59,091 bases of DNA from Oscillospiraceae bacterium (lineage in GTDB: Bacteria; Bacillota; Clostridia; Oscillospirales; Oscillospiraceae): assembly GCA_022794215.1 (NCBI GenBank), contig JAAWEH010000019.1, positions 1-59,091 of the forward strand. The letters run 5' to 3'. Each line of letters starts with the position of its first letter. The first letter of the stretch is position 1. The position numbers were made by a program, and so were the translations under genes. The notes beneath the pieces were generated by a model. That model was not told the origin of the DNA. It saw nothing but the letters and a program-made list of their open reading frames with translations, and did no database searches. Positions 8,713-17,085 of this stretch are shown piece by piece.

Positions 8713-8728
8713 GATAATAAATATTATC
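8713..8728. promoter_or_regulatory. AT-rich inverted repeat, candidate operator of the XRE operon
   Basis: GATAATA and TATTATC form perfect 7-base arms around AA, about 70 bases upstream of the XRE start codon. The position fits a repressor or activator site, but there is no direct proof. Confidence 0.35.
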
Positions 8729-8752
8729 CATAACAATAATTGATTTTTGGAC

Positions 8753-8789
8753 AAAAAATCCAGCGGAGTGACTTTCTCCGCTGGATTTT
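8753..8789 (-). terminator. Terminator of the PrsA-like gene
   Basis: Arms AAAATCCAGCGGAG / CTCCGCTGGATTTT pair around a 7-base loop. On the minus strand the stem is followed by TTTTTTG. Confidence 0.85.
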
Positions 8790-8810
8790 CTCTCTATCGC
8801 TTCTATCCAT

Positions 8811-9968
8811 TTATTTTGTTGCGCTCTCCTGGGGCTCCTGGCTCCCCAAAAGGGATCCTGCGTCCGCCCGGGCCATAACCACGCCCTGGAGCCGCTCATA
8901 GAAGGTTTTGGGATCCAGCTCGTCATAGGCCGCGGTGGTGGTCACCTCCGCCTGATCCAGCCACTGCTCGGTGATCTGGTTGAACTTATAGCTCTCATTG
9001 CAGTACTGCTTGGCCTCCTCCTCATCCACAGGGATTCGCTGGATGATGTGATAACCAAACTCGCTCTCGATGGGCTGGCTGATCTGCCCGACCTCCAGGG
9101 CTTTGGCCCCGTTCTCAAAGGCCGCAACCATCTGCCCGGTGGGAATGTAGGTATAGCCCTCGGGGTAATACAGCGCTCCGTCAGCCGGGTTCCGGCCGTC
9201 CTCGCTGTATTCGTTCATCAGCTGGTCAAACAGCTCCTGGCTATCCCCCGCCTGCGTCAGTTGCTGCCGCAGCGAGTTGGCCAGCTCCAGGGCCGCCTGC
9301 TTCTCCTCATCGGAATATTCTTCATAGCTCATCCCGTCCTCGCTGATGCGCCGGGTGGAGATCAGAATGTGCTTGGCGGCATACACCCCGTTCTCCTCCA
9401 TATAGTCTGCCAGATCCTGGTCGGTAACGGTAAGCTCCCCGCTCTCCTCCAGCTTCTTCCGGATCCCTTCATTGAGGAAATAGATCCGGTTCAAAGCCGC
9501 AAAGCTGTCCTTGGTGATACAAAGGGCGTCCAGCCGAACCTGGAATTCCTCCTCACCCCCGGATTGCTCTACCATACTCTCCAGCTCTTGGGTCATCTGC
9601 TCTTCCTGCTCGGCGGTGATGGTCACCCCCATCTCCTCGGCCTTGAGCTCAATGATCTGATAAAGTTTGGTCGTCTCCAGGGCGTCGGCTTTGATGGCGT
9701 CGGACAGGCTTCTCTCCCCATAGGTCTGATCCCAGGTCTCGTCGGTCAGAATCCCATACTTCCGCATGGTCTCAATGGCGTTCACCAGCCAAAACAGGTA
9801 CTTTTCCGCCTCAACCGGCTTTCCGTTCACCGTGACAATGGTGCTGTCCCGCTTCATATCAGCGGCCAGAAAAGCCATATCGTCAGGGTCTGCCGCCACA
9901 TGGCTGCTGCTACAGCCCGTCAGCAGGCTCAGGGCCAGCAACCCTGCTGCGATCCGTTCCTTTTTCAT
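8811..9968 (-). CDS. PrsA-like peptidyl-prolyl isomerase lipoprotein
   Basis: This 385-residue exported foldase has a lipoprotein signal with lipobox LLTG-C at Cys19, a SurA/PrsA-type helical N-domain (about 45-190) and a parvulin rotamase domain (about 195-305) with AAKHILIST at its start and ESEFGYHIIQRI at its end. It should act outside the membrane, helping secreted proteins fold. The window encodes at least seven secreted SLH proteins as potential clients. The start at 9968 has AGGAGG six bases upstream; an ATG five codons earlier does not. A single-gene unit with its own promoter and terminator. Confidence 0.85.
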   Translation of the reverse strand: MKKERIAAGLLALSLLTGCSSSHVAADPDDMAFLAADMKRDSTIVTVNGKPVEAEKYLFWLVNAIETMRKYGILTDETWDQTYGERSLSDAIKADALETTKLYQIIELKAEEMGVTITAEQEEQMTQELESMVEQSGGEEEFQVRLDALCITKDSFAALNRIYFLNEGIRKKLEESGELTVTDQDLADYMEENGVYAAKHILISTRRISEDGMSYEEYSDEEKQAALELANSLRQQLTQAGDSQELFDQLMNEYSEDGRNPADGALYYPEGYTYIPTGQMVAAFENGAKALEVGQISQPIESEFGYHIIQRIPVDEEEAKQYCNESYKFNQITEQWLDQAEVTTTAAYDELDPKTFYERLQGVVMARADAGSLLGSQEPQESATK

Positions 9969-10014
9969 GGGTCTCCTCCTCAACTTTTATGTTCTCTTTC
10001 CTGCGCTGGTGGGT

Positions 10015-10043
10015 ATTGTACCACTAAACAAATGTCAAAACAA
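10015..10043 (-). promoter_or_regulatory. Promoter of the PrsA-like gene
   Basis: Minus strand: -35 TTGTTT (10038-10043), 17 bp, and an extended -10 TGGTACAAT (10015-10020 is the TACAAT). Confidence 0.55.
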
Positions 10044-10088
10044 TGGCAGAGCGGTTGAATTTTCAAAAAGTTTCTAAATCTAAACGCA

Positions 10089-10125
10089 AAAATGAAGGGG
10101 CAGATCGAATCTGCCCCTTCATTTT
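10089..10125 (-). terminator. Terminator of the GntR/ABC operon
   Basis: A perfect 17-bp stem (10089-10105 with 10109-10125) has a 3-base loop and A/T runs at both ends. It lies directly after the stop of the permease gene. Confidence 0.85.
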
Positions 10126-10133
10126 CCCTGTGT

Positions 10134-12011
10134 TCAGTCCTTTTCCCGCTTTACCAGCTGATCCTCAAGGCCCAGCTTCTCCAGCGTCTGGAGGGTGGCG
10201 GTGGCCGACTCCTGCACCGTGATGCTCACCACCCGGTTGGCGTTGTGGCGCTCTCCGGTGTCCGGATCATTCCACCCCAGGCTGAAATGGAAAACCAGGT
10301 CGGTATAGTAGCAGTTTTCCATCCGCTCCTTGTCGTGGAGCAAATACCGGTGGAACCGCCCGGCGTCCAGATCCTCCTCCACCGCCTTCCAAAGCAGGCG
10401 GGCCTGGGAATAGGTCAGGTTGAATCCCGATCCATCCTCCCGGGTCTGGCCGTTTTCAAACCAGCCGCTCACCACCTCAATATCGCTCCAGTCTTCTTCC
10501 CAGCCCATATAGACCTTCCACTGCACATCCGGGTGGTTCAGAAGAGTCTGGAGTCTGGCGGCATAGCTCTCCGGCTGCTGAAGGGCCTGGGCAGTGATGG
10601 GAACGCTGCTGTACCACCGGGACACCCAGCTTCCATCCTCCATCTGGTAATCCAGCCGCAGCCCGGTGGTCGATTCCACCTCATACCCCTCCTCCGTCAT
10701 CCGGTAAGAATGGGTCTGCTCCGCCCGCTCCAGCTCATCCAGGTGTTCGGTGACCTCTCTATGGAGAGCGATGATCTCCTCCACCCGCTCCGGATCGGCG
10801 ATGCTGATGTCAAAGGAGTTGTTGCCGTCGTCATAGGGGGCGCTTGATACCGCCCCTACGCTGATCCATTGTACCTTCGCCGGATCGGGAACCCACTTTT
10901 GATATCCAAACAGATCGGCCCGGGCCCCGCCCAGCAGAAACAGCATGGCCAATCCCAGCCCCGCGCAGCCCTTCCAGCCCTCCGCAAAGACCCGCAGGCT
11001 CTTTTTCAGCAGCATCCGCCCCACAAAGCCGCCCACAATGGCGCACGCCACCACCAGCGCCACAAACACCCAGGGCCCAAAGCTGCCAAAGAAATTTTCA
11101 TAAATGACGGTTCCGAAGGCCAGTCCCGAGCAGGCTCCCACGCCGTACTGGAAAATGGGCCTGACCCATCCCACCGTCACCACATCTCCCGCTCGCTCCA
11201 GCTGCCGGTGCTGATAGACCACTACCGCAATGAGAGTAAAGGCCGCCCCCAGCACCACCGAATAGCCCAGCGCAATGGCGGTACTGGCCGTATCAAACCA
11301 ACCCCCGTCCCCTCGCTCCACCTGCAGCAGCAGGTGCCAAATGGGGGTGCACCACCGGGAGAGGGCGGATCCCACCAAGGTACTGCCCGCATATCCCACC
11401 AGCAGAACCCGCATAGCGTTGTCCACCAGGAAGCATAGCCCTGCTACCAGTCCGTTGAGCACCCCATAAAACACCGGCAGGGCCAAAATATGCCCCGTAA
11501 ACATAGCGCAACAGACCGCAAAACAGAAAAAGAACATGGCGATCACCGTATGCAGTGCAAACCACCTCAGGGTCAAGGCCAAGTGAAAAGCCCCCATCAT
11601 AGCCTGGGCCAGCAGCGCAATAAACATCATCACCGCGTTGGGTAGGGCAAAAAAGCTCAGCCCCGACACCCAGTTGGTCAAAAACAGCCCTTCCCTCCGG
11701 ATCGGCAGAGCGTGAAGCATCCCCGCCGAGCGGTTGTTCATCAGATAAGAAAACAGCGCCATGGCTACCATCAGCCCAAACATCGCCCCCACGGGCACCG
11801 CCAAATAGGCAGAGCGAACCAGATCCCCCCCGATTGCCCGGTACAGATCGGCATTCCTCCCATCCCACTCCAAAAGGATCTCCAAGGGCATGGAAAAGAA
11901 CTGCACCACCGAATATCCCGCCACCAAAGGCCAAAACCGGGCCAAATTCTTCTGAAAGAGGGCGGGGCTGAACCACCCCTTTTTCTCAGAGGATGACATC
12001 CCGAACGGCAT
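10134..12011 (-). CDS. ABC transporter permease of a YtrA-type operon
   Basis: This 625-residue membrane protein has about ten hydrophobic segments over residues 25-400. A soluble domain of about 220 residues follows, rich in Trp, Tyr and acidic residues and probably extracellular. It is the membrane partner of the ATPase encoded just upstream; the two genes overlap by 26 bases. I placed the start at 12011 because GGAGGT lies seven bases upstream. Operons with this GntR-ATPase-permease order respond to cell-envelope stress or antibiotics in other Firmicutes (ytr-type). The exported substrate cannot be inferred. Confidence 0.75.
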   Translation of the reverse strand: MPFGMSSSEKKGWFSPALFQKNLARFWPLVAGYSVVQFFSMPLEILLEWDGRNADLYRAIGGDLVRSAYLAVPVGAMFGLMVAMALFSYLMNNRSAGMLHALPIRREGLFLTNWVSGLSFFALPNAVMMFIALLAQAMMGAFHLALTLRWFALHTVIAMFFFCFAVCCAMFTGHILALPVFYGVLNGLVAGLCFLVDNAMRVLLVGYAGSTLVGSALSRWCTPIWHLLLQVERGDGGWFDTASTAIALGYSVVLGAAFTLIAVVVYQHRQLERAGDVVTVGWVRPIFQYGVGACSGLAFGTVIYENFFGSFGPWVFVALVVACAIVGGFVGRMLLKKSLRVFAEGWKGCAGLGLAMLFLLGGARADLFGYQKWVPDPAKVQWISVGAVSSAPYDDGNNSFDISIADPERVEEIIALHREVTEHLDELERAEQTHSYRMTEEGYEVESTTGLRLDYQMEDGSWVSRWYSSVPITAQALQQPESYAARLQTLLNHPDVQWKVYMGWEEDWSDIEVVSGWFENGQTREDGSGFNLTYSQARLLWKAVEEDLDAGRFHRYLLHDKERMENCYYTDLVFHFSLGWNDPDTGERHNANRVVSITVQESATATLQTLEKLGLEDQLVKREKD

Positions 12012-12888
12012 AGTCCTCACCTCCCAACTCATAAATAAAGATCTCCTCCAGGGTAAGGGGCAGAGCATCCATCAAAATGGGCTGATATACCGCCAGCCGG
12101 TTGGTGGTCTCCTCCGCAGTCCCCCGGACGATGAGGGTGTGGATCCGCCCCACCTGGGACACATTCAATACCTCCATGTCCTCGGGAAGCTCCGGCAGCT
12201 CCCTGGTCTGGAACACCACCTGCATCTTCACCAGGTTCTCCTGAAGATCAGAAAGGCTCCGCTCCACCAGCACCTTACCGTGGGACAGGATCCCCACATG
12301 GTCGCACACATCCTCCAGCTCCCGCAGGTTGTGGGAGGACACCAGCACCGTAGTGCCGTCCTGGGCCACGTCCGACATCAGCAGGCTCCACACCTGCCGG
12401 CGCATCACCGGATCCAGCCCGTCCACCGGCTCGTCCAGCACCAGCACCTGGGGCCTCAGGCACAGGGCCAGCCAGAAGGCCGCCTGCTTCTGCATTCCCT
12501 TGGAAAGCCGGCGGATGGGCCGCTTTTCGTCCACCCCCTGGAAAACCTCTCTCAGCGTCTCGTAGCGCTTCTCGTCAAACTTGGGATAAACTCCCCTGTA
12601 AAACTTGGCCATATCCCGGGTAGAGGCCGAGCCAAAATAGTAAAGGTCATCCGGAATATCCGCGATCTTTTCCTTCACCGCCGGGTTTTCATATACCGTC
12701 TCCCCGTCGATGAGCACCAGCCCCTTGTCCTGCTGGTAAACCCCGGTAATGTGCCGCAAAATGGTGGATTTCCCCGCTCCGTTGGGCCCCACCAGTCCAT
12801 AAATGGCTCCCGTAGGCACCGTCAGGGTCAGGTCGTCCAGGGCCTGAAACCCATCAAAGGCCTTGGAGACCCCCTTTACCTCAATCAT
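11986..12888 (-). CDS. ABC transporter ATP-binding protein (YtrB/NatA-like)
   Basis: A 300-residue ATPase with Walker A GPNGAGKST (34-42), ABC signature LSKGMQKQ (128-135), Walker B VLVLDEP (148-154) and D-loop GLDP. The C-terminal extension of about 80 residues is typical of NatA/YtrB-like exporters. It powers the permease encoded downstream. Its ATG overlaps the stop of the GntR gene by four bases and its end overlaps the permease gene by 26 bases, so all three are tightly coupled. Confidence 0.88.
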   Translation of the reverse strand: MIEVKGVSKAFDGFQALDDLTLTVPTGAIYGLVGPNGAGKSTILRHITGVYQQDKGLVLIDGETVYENPAVKEKIADIPDDLYYFGSASTRDMAKFYRGVYPKFDEKRYETLREVFQGVDEKRPIRRLSKGMQKQAAFWLALCLRPQVLVLDEPVDGLDPVMRRQVWSLLMSDVAQDGTTVLVSSHNLRELEDVCDHVGILSHGKVLVERSLSDLQENLVKMQVVFQTRELPELPEDMEVLNVSQVGRIHTLIVRGTAEETTNRLAVYQPILMDALPLTLEEIFIYELGGEDYAVRDVIL

Positions 12889-13265
12889 GCTCCCTCCCCC
12901 TCTCTCTGTGCTGCCGCCCGCTCAACGCGCTCTGCCAGTTCCCGGGCGGTCATGCCCAAAAACATCAGCTCTCGGGCCGAGGCCTCAAACTGCTGCAGCA
13001 GAGACTCCCGCCTGGGGTTGTCTCCGCTCTCCCCCCTGGCGGCAAAGGCCCCCCGTCCCGGCTCGGAGACAAGGTAGCCCTCCCGCTCCAAAGCGGCATA
13101 GGCCCTTTGAATGGTGTTGGGATTAATGGCTAAGCTGGCGGCCATTGCCCGAACGGAGGGCAGCTTCTCTCCCTCGGCAATGGCCCCGGTGACCACTAGG
13201 TGCCGCAGCCCGTCCCTCACCTGTTCATAGATGGGTCGGGCGTCCCGGTAATTGAGGCTGATCAT
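12885..13265 (-). CDS. GntR-family regulator, YtrA subfamily
   Basis: This 126-residue regulator has an N-terminal winged helix (about 10-75: ARPIYEQVRDGLRHLVVTG, LPSVRAMAASLAINPNTIQR, ALEREGYLVSEPGRGAF) and a short two-helix C-terminal dimerisation region. That short tail, instead of a large effector domain, defines the YtrA subfamily. These usually repress their own ABC transporter operon, and that fits here: the ATPase gene starts inside its stop codon. A dyad downstream of its promoter is a good operator candidate. Confidence 0.85.
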   Translation of the reverse strand: MISLNYRDARPIYEQVRDGLRHLVVTGAIAEGEKLPSVRAMAASLAINPNTIQRAYAALEREGYLVSEPGRGAFAARGESGDNPRRESLLQQFEASARELMFLGMTARELAERVERAAAQREGEGA

Positions 13266-13316
13266 GGCCTCGCTCCCTTCCGGCGCTGTAAATATTGCGC
13301 CCTTTTGTCGCTTTAA

Positions 13317-13371
13317 ACTGTATGACTTTGGTTGGTACAGTCAGTATATCCAGTTCCTGGTTTTGAATCAA
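13317..13371 (-). promoter_or_regulatory. Promoter and candidate GntR operator of the ABC operon
   Basis: Minus strand: -35 TTGATT (13366-13371), 17 bp, -10 TATACT (13343-13348). Immediately downstream is the dyad ACTGTA-N13-TACAGT (13317-13322 and 13336-13341), covering the predicted start of transcription. That is where a YtrA-type repressor would block RNA polymerase. Confidence 0.6.
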
Positions 13372-13424
13372 GGGGGTAACCCTTACGAAAACCTTACATT
13401 TTTCAGTGTTTTTTCTTTTTTCGG

Positions 13425-13453
13425 ATGACAAAGCGGAAAAAAGCCGCTATAAT
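13425..13453 (+). promoter_or_regulatory. Promoter of the HD-domain gene
   Basis: A perfect -10 TATAAT (13448-13453) has only a partial -35 (GATGAC, 13425-13430) at 17 bp. Confidence 0.4.
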
Positions 13454-13525
13454 GGGGTCGTTCCCGGCCCAGGCCGGGGACGGGCCGCCAAAAACATCGT
13501 CTTTTCCCGGAAAGGGGTTCTTTCT

Positions 13526-14011
13526 ATGAAGCTCATCGACCTTCCCAACCGCATGGCCTTCCTCTCCTGCATCGAGGATCTCCTCCAAACCCCTCAGGTT
13601 CAGTCCATGCGTTCCCTGCCCCACCACCCCGGCGTCAACTGCTACGAGCACTCCGTCTTTGTGTCGTACGTAGCCTTCCGCCTGGGCCGCCGCTACGGTC
13701 TGGACTACCGTGCCTGCGCCCGGGGCGGCCTTCTCCATGACCTCTACCTTTATAATTGCCACGACTCCTCCGCCCATCCCGGCAACCAGTGCCTGGATCA
13801 CCCGGAGTTCGCCCTGCGCAACGCCAGTGCCCTGACCATCCTCAGCGAGAAGGAGCGCAATATCATCCAGGCCCATATGTGGCCCCTGGCCGTCCACCTG
13901 CCCCGCTCCCGGGAGGCCTGGGCGGTAAGCTTTGCCGACAAGATCTGCGCCACCATCGAGGTGATCCAGCTCTGGAAACGGCTGAAGCTCCGGGCAATTT
14001 TGTCCGCATAA
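13526..14011 (+). CDS. HD-domain hydrolase
   Basis: This 161-residue protein has an HD metal-dependent phosphohydrolase fold. Candidate metal ligands are H42 (in YEHSV), the doublet H71-D72 (LLHDLYLY) and a later Asp in SFADKICA. Such small HD proteins cleave phosphate from nucleotides or other phosphoesters; the substrate is not apparent. The start at 13526 has AAAGGGG upstream. It is a single-gene unit followed by a strong bidirectional hairpin. Domain call firm, function unknown. Confidence 0.75.
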   Translation: MKLIDLPNRMAFLSCIEDLLQTPQVQSMRSLPHHPGVNCYEHSVFVSYVAFRLGRRYGLDYRACARGGLLHDLYLYNCHDSSAHPGNQCLDHPEFALRNASALTILSEKERNIIQAHMWPLAVHLPRSREAWAVSFADKICATIEVIQLWKRLKLRAILSA

Positions 14012-14034
14012 CTCCCTTTTCTGTCAGTTCCACA

Positions 14035-14067
14035 AAAATGGCCGTCCCTCGGACGGCCATTTTATTT
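14035..14067. terminator. Terminator after the HD-domain gene
   Basis: AAAATGGCCGTCC / GGACGGCCATTTT is a perfect 13-bp stem around CTC, followed by ATTTT. The A/T-flanked form could act on both strands. Confidence 0.85.
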
Positions 14068-14087
14068 TCATTTTTTCCCTATTTCCT

Positions 14088-14116
14088 TTGCATTTCCGGC
14101 CCATCTTTGCTATAAT
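14088..14116 (+). promoter_or_regulatory. Promoter of glmU-like/prs
   Basis: TTGCAT (14088-14093), 17 bp, perfect TATAAT (14111-14116). It lies about 50 bases before the glmU-like start codon. Confidence 0.65.
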
Positions 14117-14166
14117 ATTTATAATCAGAAAATTTTCCGGCTTTTGCCGAGACTGGGGTGACTGCA

Positions 14167-15324
14167 ATGGACATGGGCGCCATTGTGTTTTTGACCGAAG
14201 ACGCGGATCCCTCCCGTCTGTTTTTTTCCCACATCCTTTTCGATCCTGCCATTCTCTGGCTTTCCGAAACTCTCCGTCATTCCGGCGTGGAACGTTTCCT
14301 CGTAGTTTGTGATAACGACCGCCAAGCATCTGCGGCAGCTTTCTTTCCCGCGGACACCGACTTCGTTGTTGCCGGCTCCCCCGAGGCTCCCACCCGCATG
14401 GCGGAGTTTTTGTCTCAGGTTCCCGGCAGCGTGACTGTGGTCACCCGCCCCGTCCTGCTCGCCCCCCAGGGCGCCGCCTTCTCCCTGCCGAGCAAGGAAC
14501 CGCCCAAAAGCGTCTTTACCCTCCGGGGCTCCGCCCTGGCCGCCGCTTTGAAAGACGGCCGCAGCTTTGACCAGGCCCTCTCCGCCCTGGGCGACGCCAA
14601 GCCTTGGCAGGGCCGGGTTCTCCCTCTAAAGGACGATCTCACCTACCGCTCCGCCACCGTGGAGCCTCTGGCCCGAACGCTCAGCGTGGAGCGTCTGCTC
14701 GCCGGCCATGTGCGCATCATCGACGCCGACCATACTTACGTGGGCCCCGCCGTCACCGTTGGGGCGGGCTCCACCCTTCTCCCCGGCGTTATTCTCCGGG
14801 GCCGCACCTCCATCGGCAAGGACTGCGAGCTGGGCCCCAACACCATGATCCGGGACTGCACCCTGGGCGATCAGGTCAGCGTCAACTCCTCCCAGCTCAA
14901 CGAGTCCCTGGTGGAGGACGGCGTGGTCATCGGCCCCTTTGCCTACATCCGCCCCAACTGCATTCTGAAGAAAAAGGCCAAGATCGGCGACTTTGTAGAG
15001 CTGAAAAACTCCACCGTGGGCGAGGGCACCAAGATCAACCACCTGACCTACGTGGGGGATACCGACGCCGGCGCCCATATTAACTTCGGCTGCGGCACCG
15101 TCACCGTCAACTATGACGGCAAGAAAAAATTCCGCACCGTCATCGGCGACCATGCTTTCATCGGCTGCAACACCAACCTGGTCGCCCCCGTCACCATTGG
15201 CGAGGGGGCCTTCACCGCCGCCGGCAGCACTATTACCCAGGACGTCCCTCCCGACTCCCTGGCCATTGCCCGAGACCGGCAGACCGTGAAAGCGGATTGG
15301 GCCAAGCGCCGCCGGGAACAGTAA
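14167..15324 (+). CDS. GlmU-like protein: intact acetyltransferase domain, degenerate uridylyltransferase domain
   Basis: The 385-residue product is shorter than usual GlmU (about 455). Residues from about 180 on form the left-handed beta-helix glucosamine-1-phosphate N-acetyltransferase: repeated hexapeptides, catalytic-type His292 in KINHLTYVGD, and the NYDGKKKF and LVAPVTIGEG segments. The N-terminal 150 or so residues lack the LAAGxGTRM nucleotide-binding signature and show no recognisable uridylyltransferase motif. It can therefore be expected to make GlcNAc-1-phosphate but perhaps not UDP-GlcNAc. The start at 14167 has GGGGTG six bases upstream. prs follows after 79 bp, as next to glmU in many Firmicutes. 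Confidence 0.8.
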   Translation: MDMGAIVFLTEDADPSRLFFSHILFDPAILWLSETLRHSGVERFLVVCDNDRQASAAAFFPADTDFVVAGSPEAPTRMAEFLSQVPGSVTVVTRPVLLAPQGAAFSLPSKEPPKSVFTLRGSALAAALKDGRSFDQALSALGDAKPWQGRVLPLKDDLTYRSATVEPLARTLSVERLLAGHVRIIDADHTYVGPAVTVGAGSTLLPGVILRGRTSIGKDCELGPNTMIRDCTLGDQVSVNSSQLNESLVEDGVVIGPFAYIRPNCILKKKAKIGDFVELKNSTVGEGTKINHLTYVGDTDAGAHINFGCGTVTVNYDGKKKFRTVIGDHAFIGCNTNLVAPVTIGEGAFTAAGSTITQDVPPDSLAIARDRQTVKADWAKRRREQ

Positions 15325-15403
15325 CCTTGTCACGCTTCCCAGAAGGGGAATTCAAATAAGAATGGATGATAGAAAAAATACATAAGATGAGAGGATGTAG
15401 CGT

Positions 15404-16360
15404 ATGATCGCCCACGGAAAGGACATCAAGGTTTTCTCCGGCAACTCCAACCGCCCTTTGGCCCAGGCCATTTGCTCCCGCCTGAACACCGAGCTGGGCA
15501 GTGCGGAATCAGGCTGTTTCTCCGATGGAGAGAACTTTGTCTCCATTTATGAAACCGTCCGCGGCTCCGACGTGTTCGTGATCCAGTCTACCTGTTCCCC
15601 GGTAAACGACAATCTCATGGAGCTCCTGATTATGATGGACGCTCTGAAGCGGGCCTCCGCCGGCCGGATCACCGCCGTGATCCCCTATTTTGGCTACGCC
15701 CGGCAGGATCGGAAGGCCAAGCCCCGGGATCCCATCTCCGCCAAGCTGGTGGCCAATCTGATCACCCAGGCCGGCGCCGACCGGGTGCTGACCATGGATC
15801 TCCACGCCTCCCAGATCCAGGGCTTCTTCGACATTCCCGTAGACAACCTTCTGGGCAGCCCCATCTTCGCCCACTATTTCCATGACCGGTTTATCGGCCA
15901 GGAGGATCGCACCGTGGTGGTCTCCCCCGATGTGGGCAGCGTGGCCCGGGCCCGGGCCTTCGCCCAAAAGCTGGGCATGCCCCTGGCCATCGTGGACAAG
16001 CGCCGCCAGAAGGCCAACTCCTCCGAGGTCATGAATATTATCGGTGACGTTCATGGCAAACAGGTCATCCTCTTCGACGACATGGTAGACACCGCCGGCT
16101 CCCTGTGCGGCGCGGCCCAAGCCCTGGTGGATATTGGCGGCGCCACCGATGTATACGCCTGCGCCAGCCACGGCGTCCTCTCCGGCCCCGCCTATGACCG
16201 GATCAACGCCAGCCCCATCAAGGAGCTGGTTTTCCTGGATACCATCCCCTCCGCCCCGGAGCGCAGCGACAAGATCAAGTACCTCTCCGTGGCCAATCTC
16301 TTTGCCGAAGCCATCGACTGCATCTATCAGGAGGCCTCGGTGTCCCGCCTGTTCAACTAA
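15404..16360 (+). CDS. prs: Ribose-phosphate pyrophosphokinase
   Basis: This 318-residue PRPP synthase transfers pyrophosphate from ATP to ribose 5-phosphate, feeding purine, pyrimidine, His and Trp synthesis and the xpt salvage enzyme at 23315. Motifs: FSDGENFVSIYETVRGSDVF near the N-terminus, GYARQDRKAKPRDPISAKLV near residue 100 (catalytic flexible loop), MDLHASQIQGFF and the PRPP-binding loop VILFDDMVDTAGSL near residue 222. Length is normal. It shares the glmU promoter and is followed by a GC-rich hairpin. Confidence 0.95.
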   Translation: MIAHGKDIKVFSGNSNRPLAQAICSRLNTELGSAESGCFSDGENFVSIYETVRGSDVFVIQSTCSPVNDNLMELLIMMDALKRASAGRITAVIPYFGYARQDRKAKPRDPISAKLVANLITQAGADRVLTMDLHASQIQGFFDIPVDNLLGSPIFAHYFHDRFIGQEDRTVVVSPDVGSVARARAFAQKLGMPLAIVDKRRQKANSSEVMNIIGDVHGKQVILFDDMVDTAGSLCGAAQALVDIGGATDVYACASHGVLSGPAYDRINASPIKELVFLDTIPSAPERSDKIKYLSVANLFAEAIDCIYQEASVSRLFN

Positions 16361-16375
16361 AACGCCGAAAAGCAG

Positions 16376-16405
16376 GGGCGGGGCATTTGCCCCGCCCTTC
16401 TCTTT
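16376..16405 (+). terminator. Terminator after prs
   Basis: GGGCGGGGC-ATTT-GCCCCGCCC (16376-16397) is a perfect 9-bp GC-rich stem followed by TTCTCTTT. Confidence 0.7.
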
Positions 16406-16455
16406 CCCTTTCCCAAAAATGTCAGGGCCGCCGCCCTATATTTGGAGGTATCACC

Positions 16456-17049
16456 ATGTTCTTTTCCCGCAAACCCTCCGGCCCCGTCACCTGGCTGGTG
16501 GTCGGTCTGGGCAACATCGGGGATCGGTATGACCGCACCCGCCATAATGTTGGCTTCGACGCCATCGACCAACTCGCCGACAAGCTGGACATCCCCGTCC
16601 AGCGGCTAAAATACAAAGCCCTCACCAACACCGCCCTTCTGGGGGGCGAAAAGGTGCTGCTCATGAAGCCTGTCACCTATATGAACCTGTCCGGCGAAGC
16701 GGTGGAGCAGGCCGCCGCCTTCTTCAAGGTTCCCCCGGAGCATATCATCGTCCTCTCTGACGAGGTAGCCCTCCCCCCCGGCAAGCTGCGCATCCGTCAG
16801 AACGGTTCCGCCGGTGGACATAACGGCCTGAAGAATATCATCGCCCACCTCCACTCCGACCAGTTTCCCCGGATCCGCATCGGGGTCGGTGGAAAGCCCC
16901 ATCCCGACTATGATATGGCCGACTGGGTCTTAGGCAAGCCCCAGGGGGAAGACCGCAAGCTGGTGGACTCCGCCATTCAGCGCGCTGCCCAGGCCGTGGA
17001 AACCTACATTAAAGAAGGCCCCCAGGCCGCCATGAGCAAGTTTAATTAG
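16456..17049 (+). CDS. pth: Peptidyl-tRNA hydrolase
   Basis: This 197-residue enzyme frees tRNA from peptidyl-tRNA that drops off ribosomes. Family motifs: VVGLGNIGDRYDRTRHNVGF with catalytic His30, MKPVTYMNLSGEAV, and GSAGGHNGLKNI. The usual DDLDLPLG stretch reads DEVALPPGKLRIR, keeping the catalytic-pair acidic residues. GGAGGT six bases upstream fixes the start at 16456. In many Firmicutes pth and mfd are neighbours; here a TPR gene lies between them. Confidence 0.95.
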   Translation: MFFSRKPSGPVTWLVVGLGNIGDRYDRTRHNVGFDAIDQLADKLDIPVQRLKYKALTNTALLGGEKVLLMKPVTYMNLSGEAVEQAAAFFKVPPEHIIVLSDEVALPPGKLRIRQNGSAGGHNGLKNIIAHLHSDQFPRIRIGVGGKPHPDYDMADWVLGKPQGEDRKLVDSAIQRAAQAVETYIKEGPQAAMSKFN

Positions 17050-17085
17050 GAGAGTTTCTTTTCTTTTGCAAGGAGGTCGTTTTTC

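Noticed and set aside
10092-10847. Open stretch on the plus strand across the ABC permease gene
   Set aside because: Shadow of the permease gene, which has coupled neighbours, an RBS and membrane helices on the minus strand.
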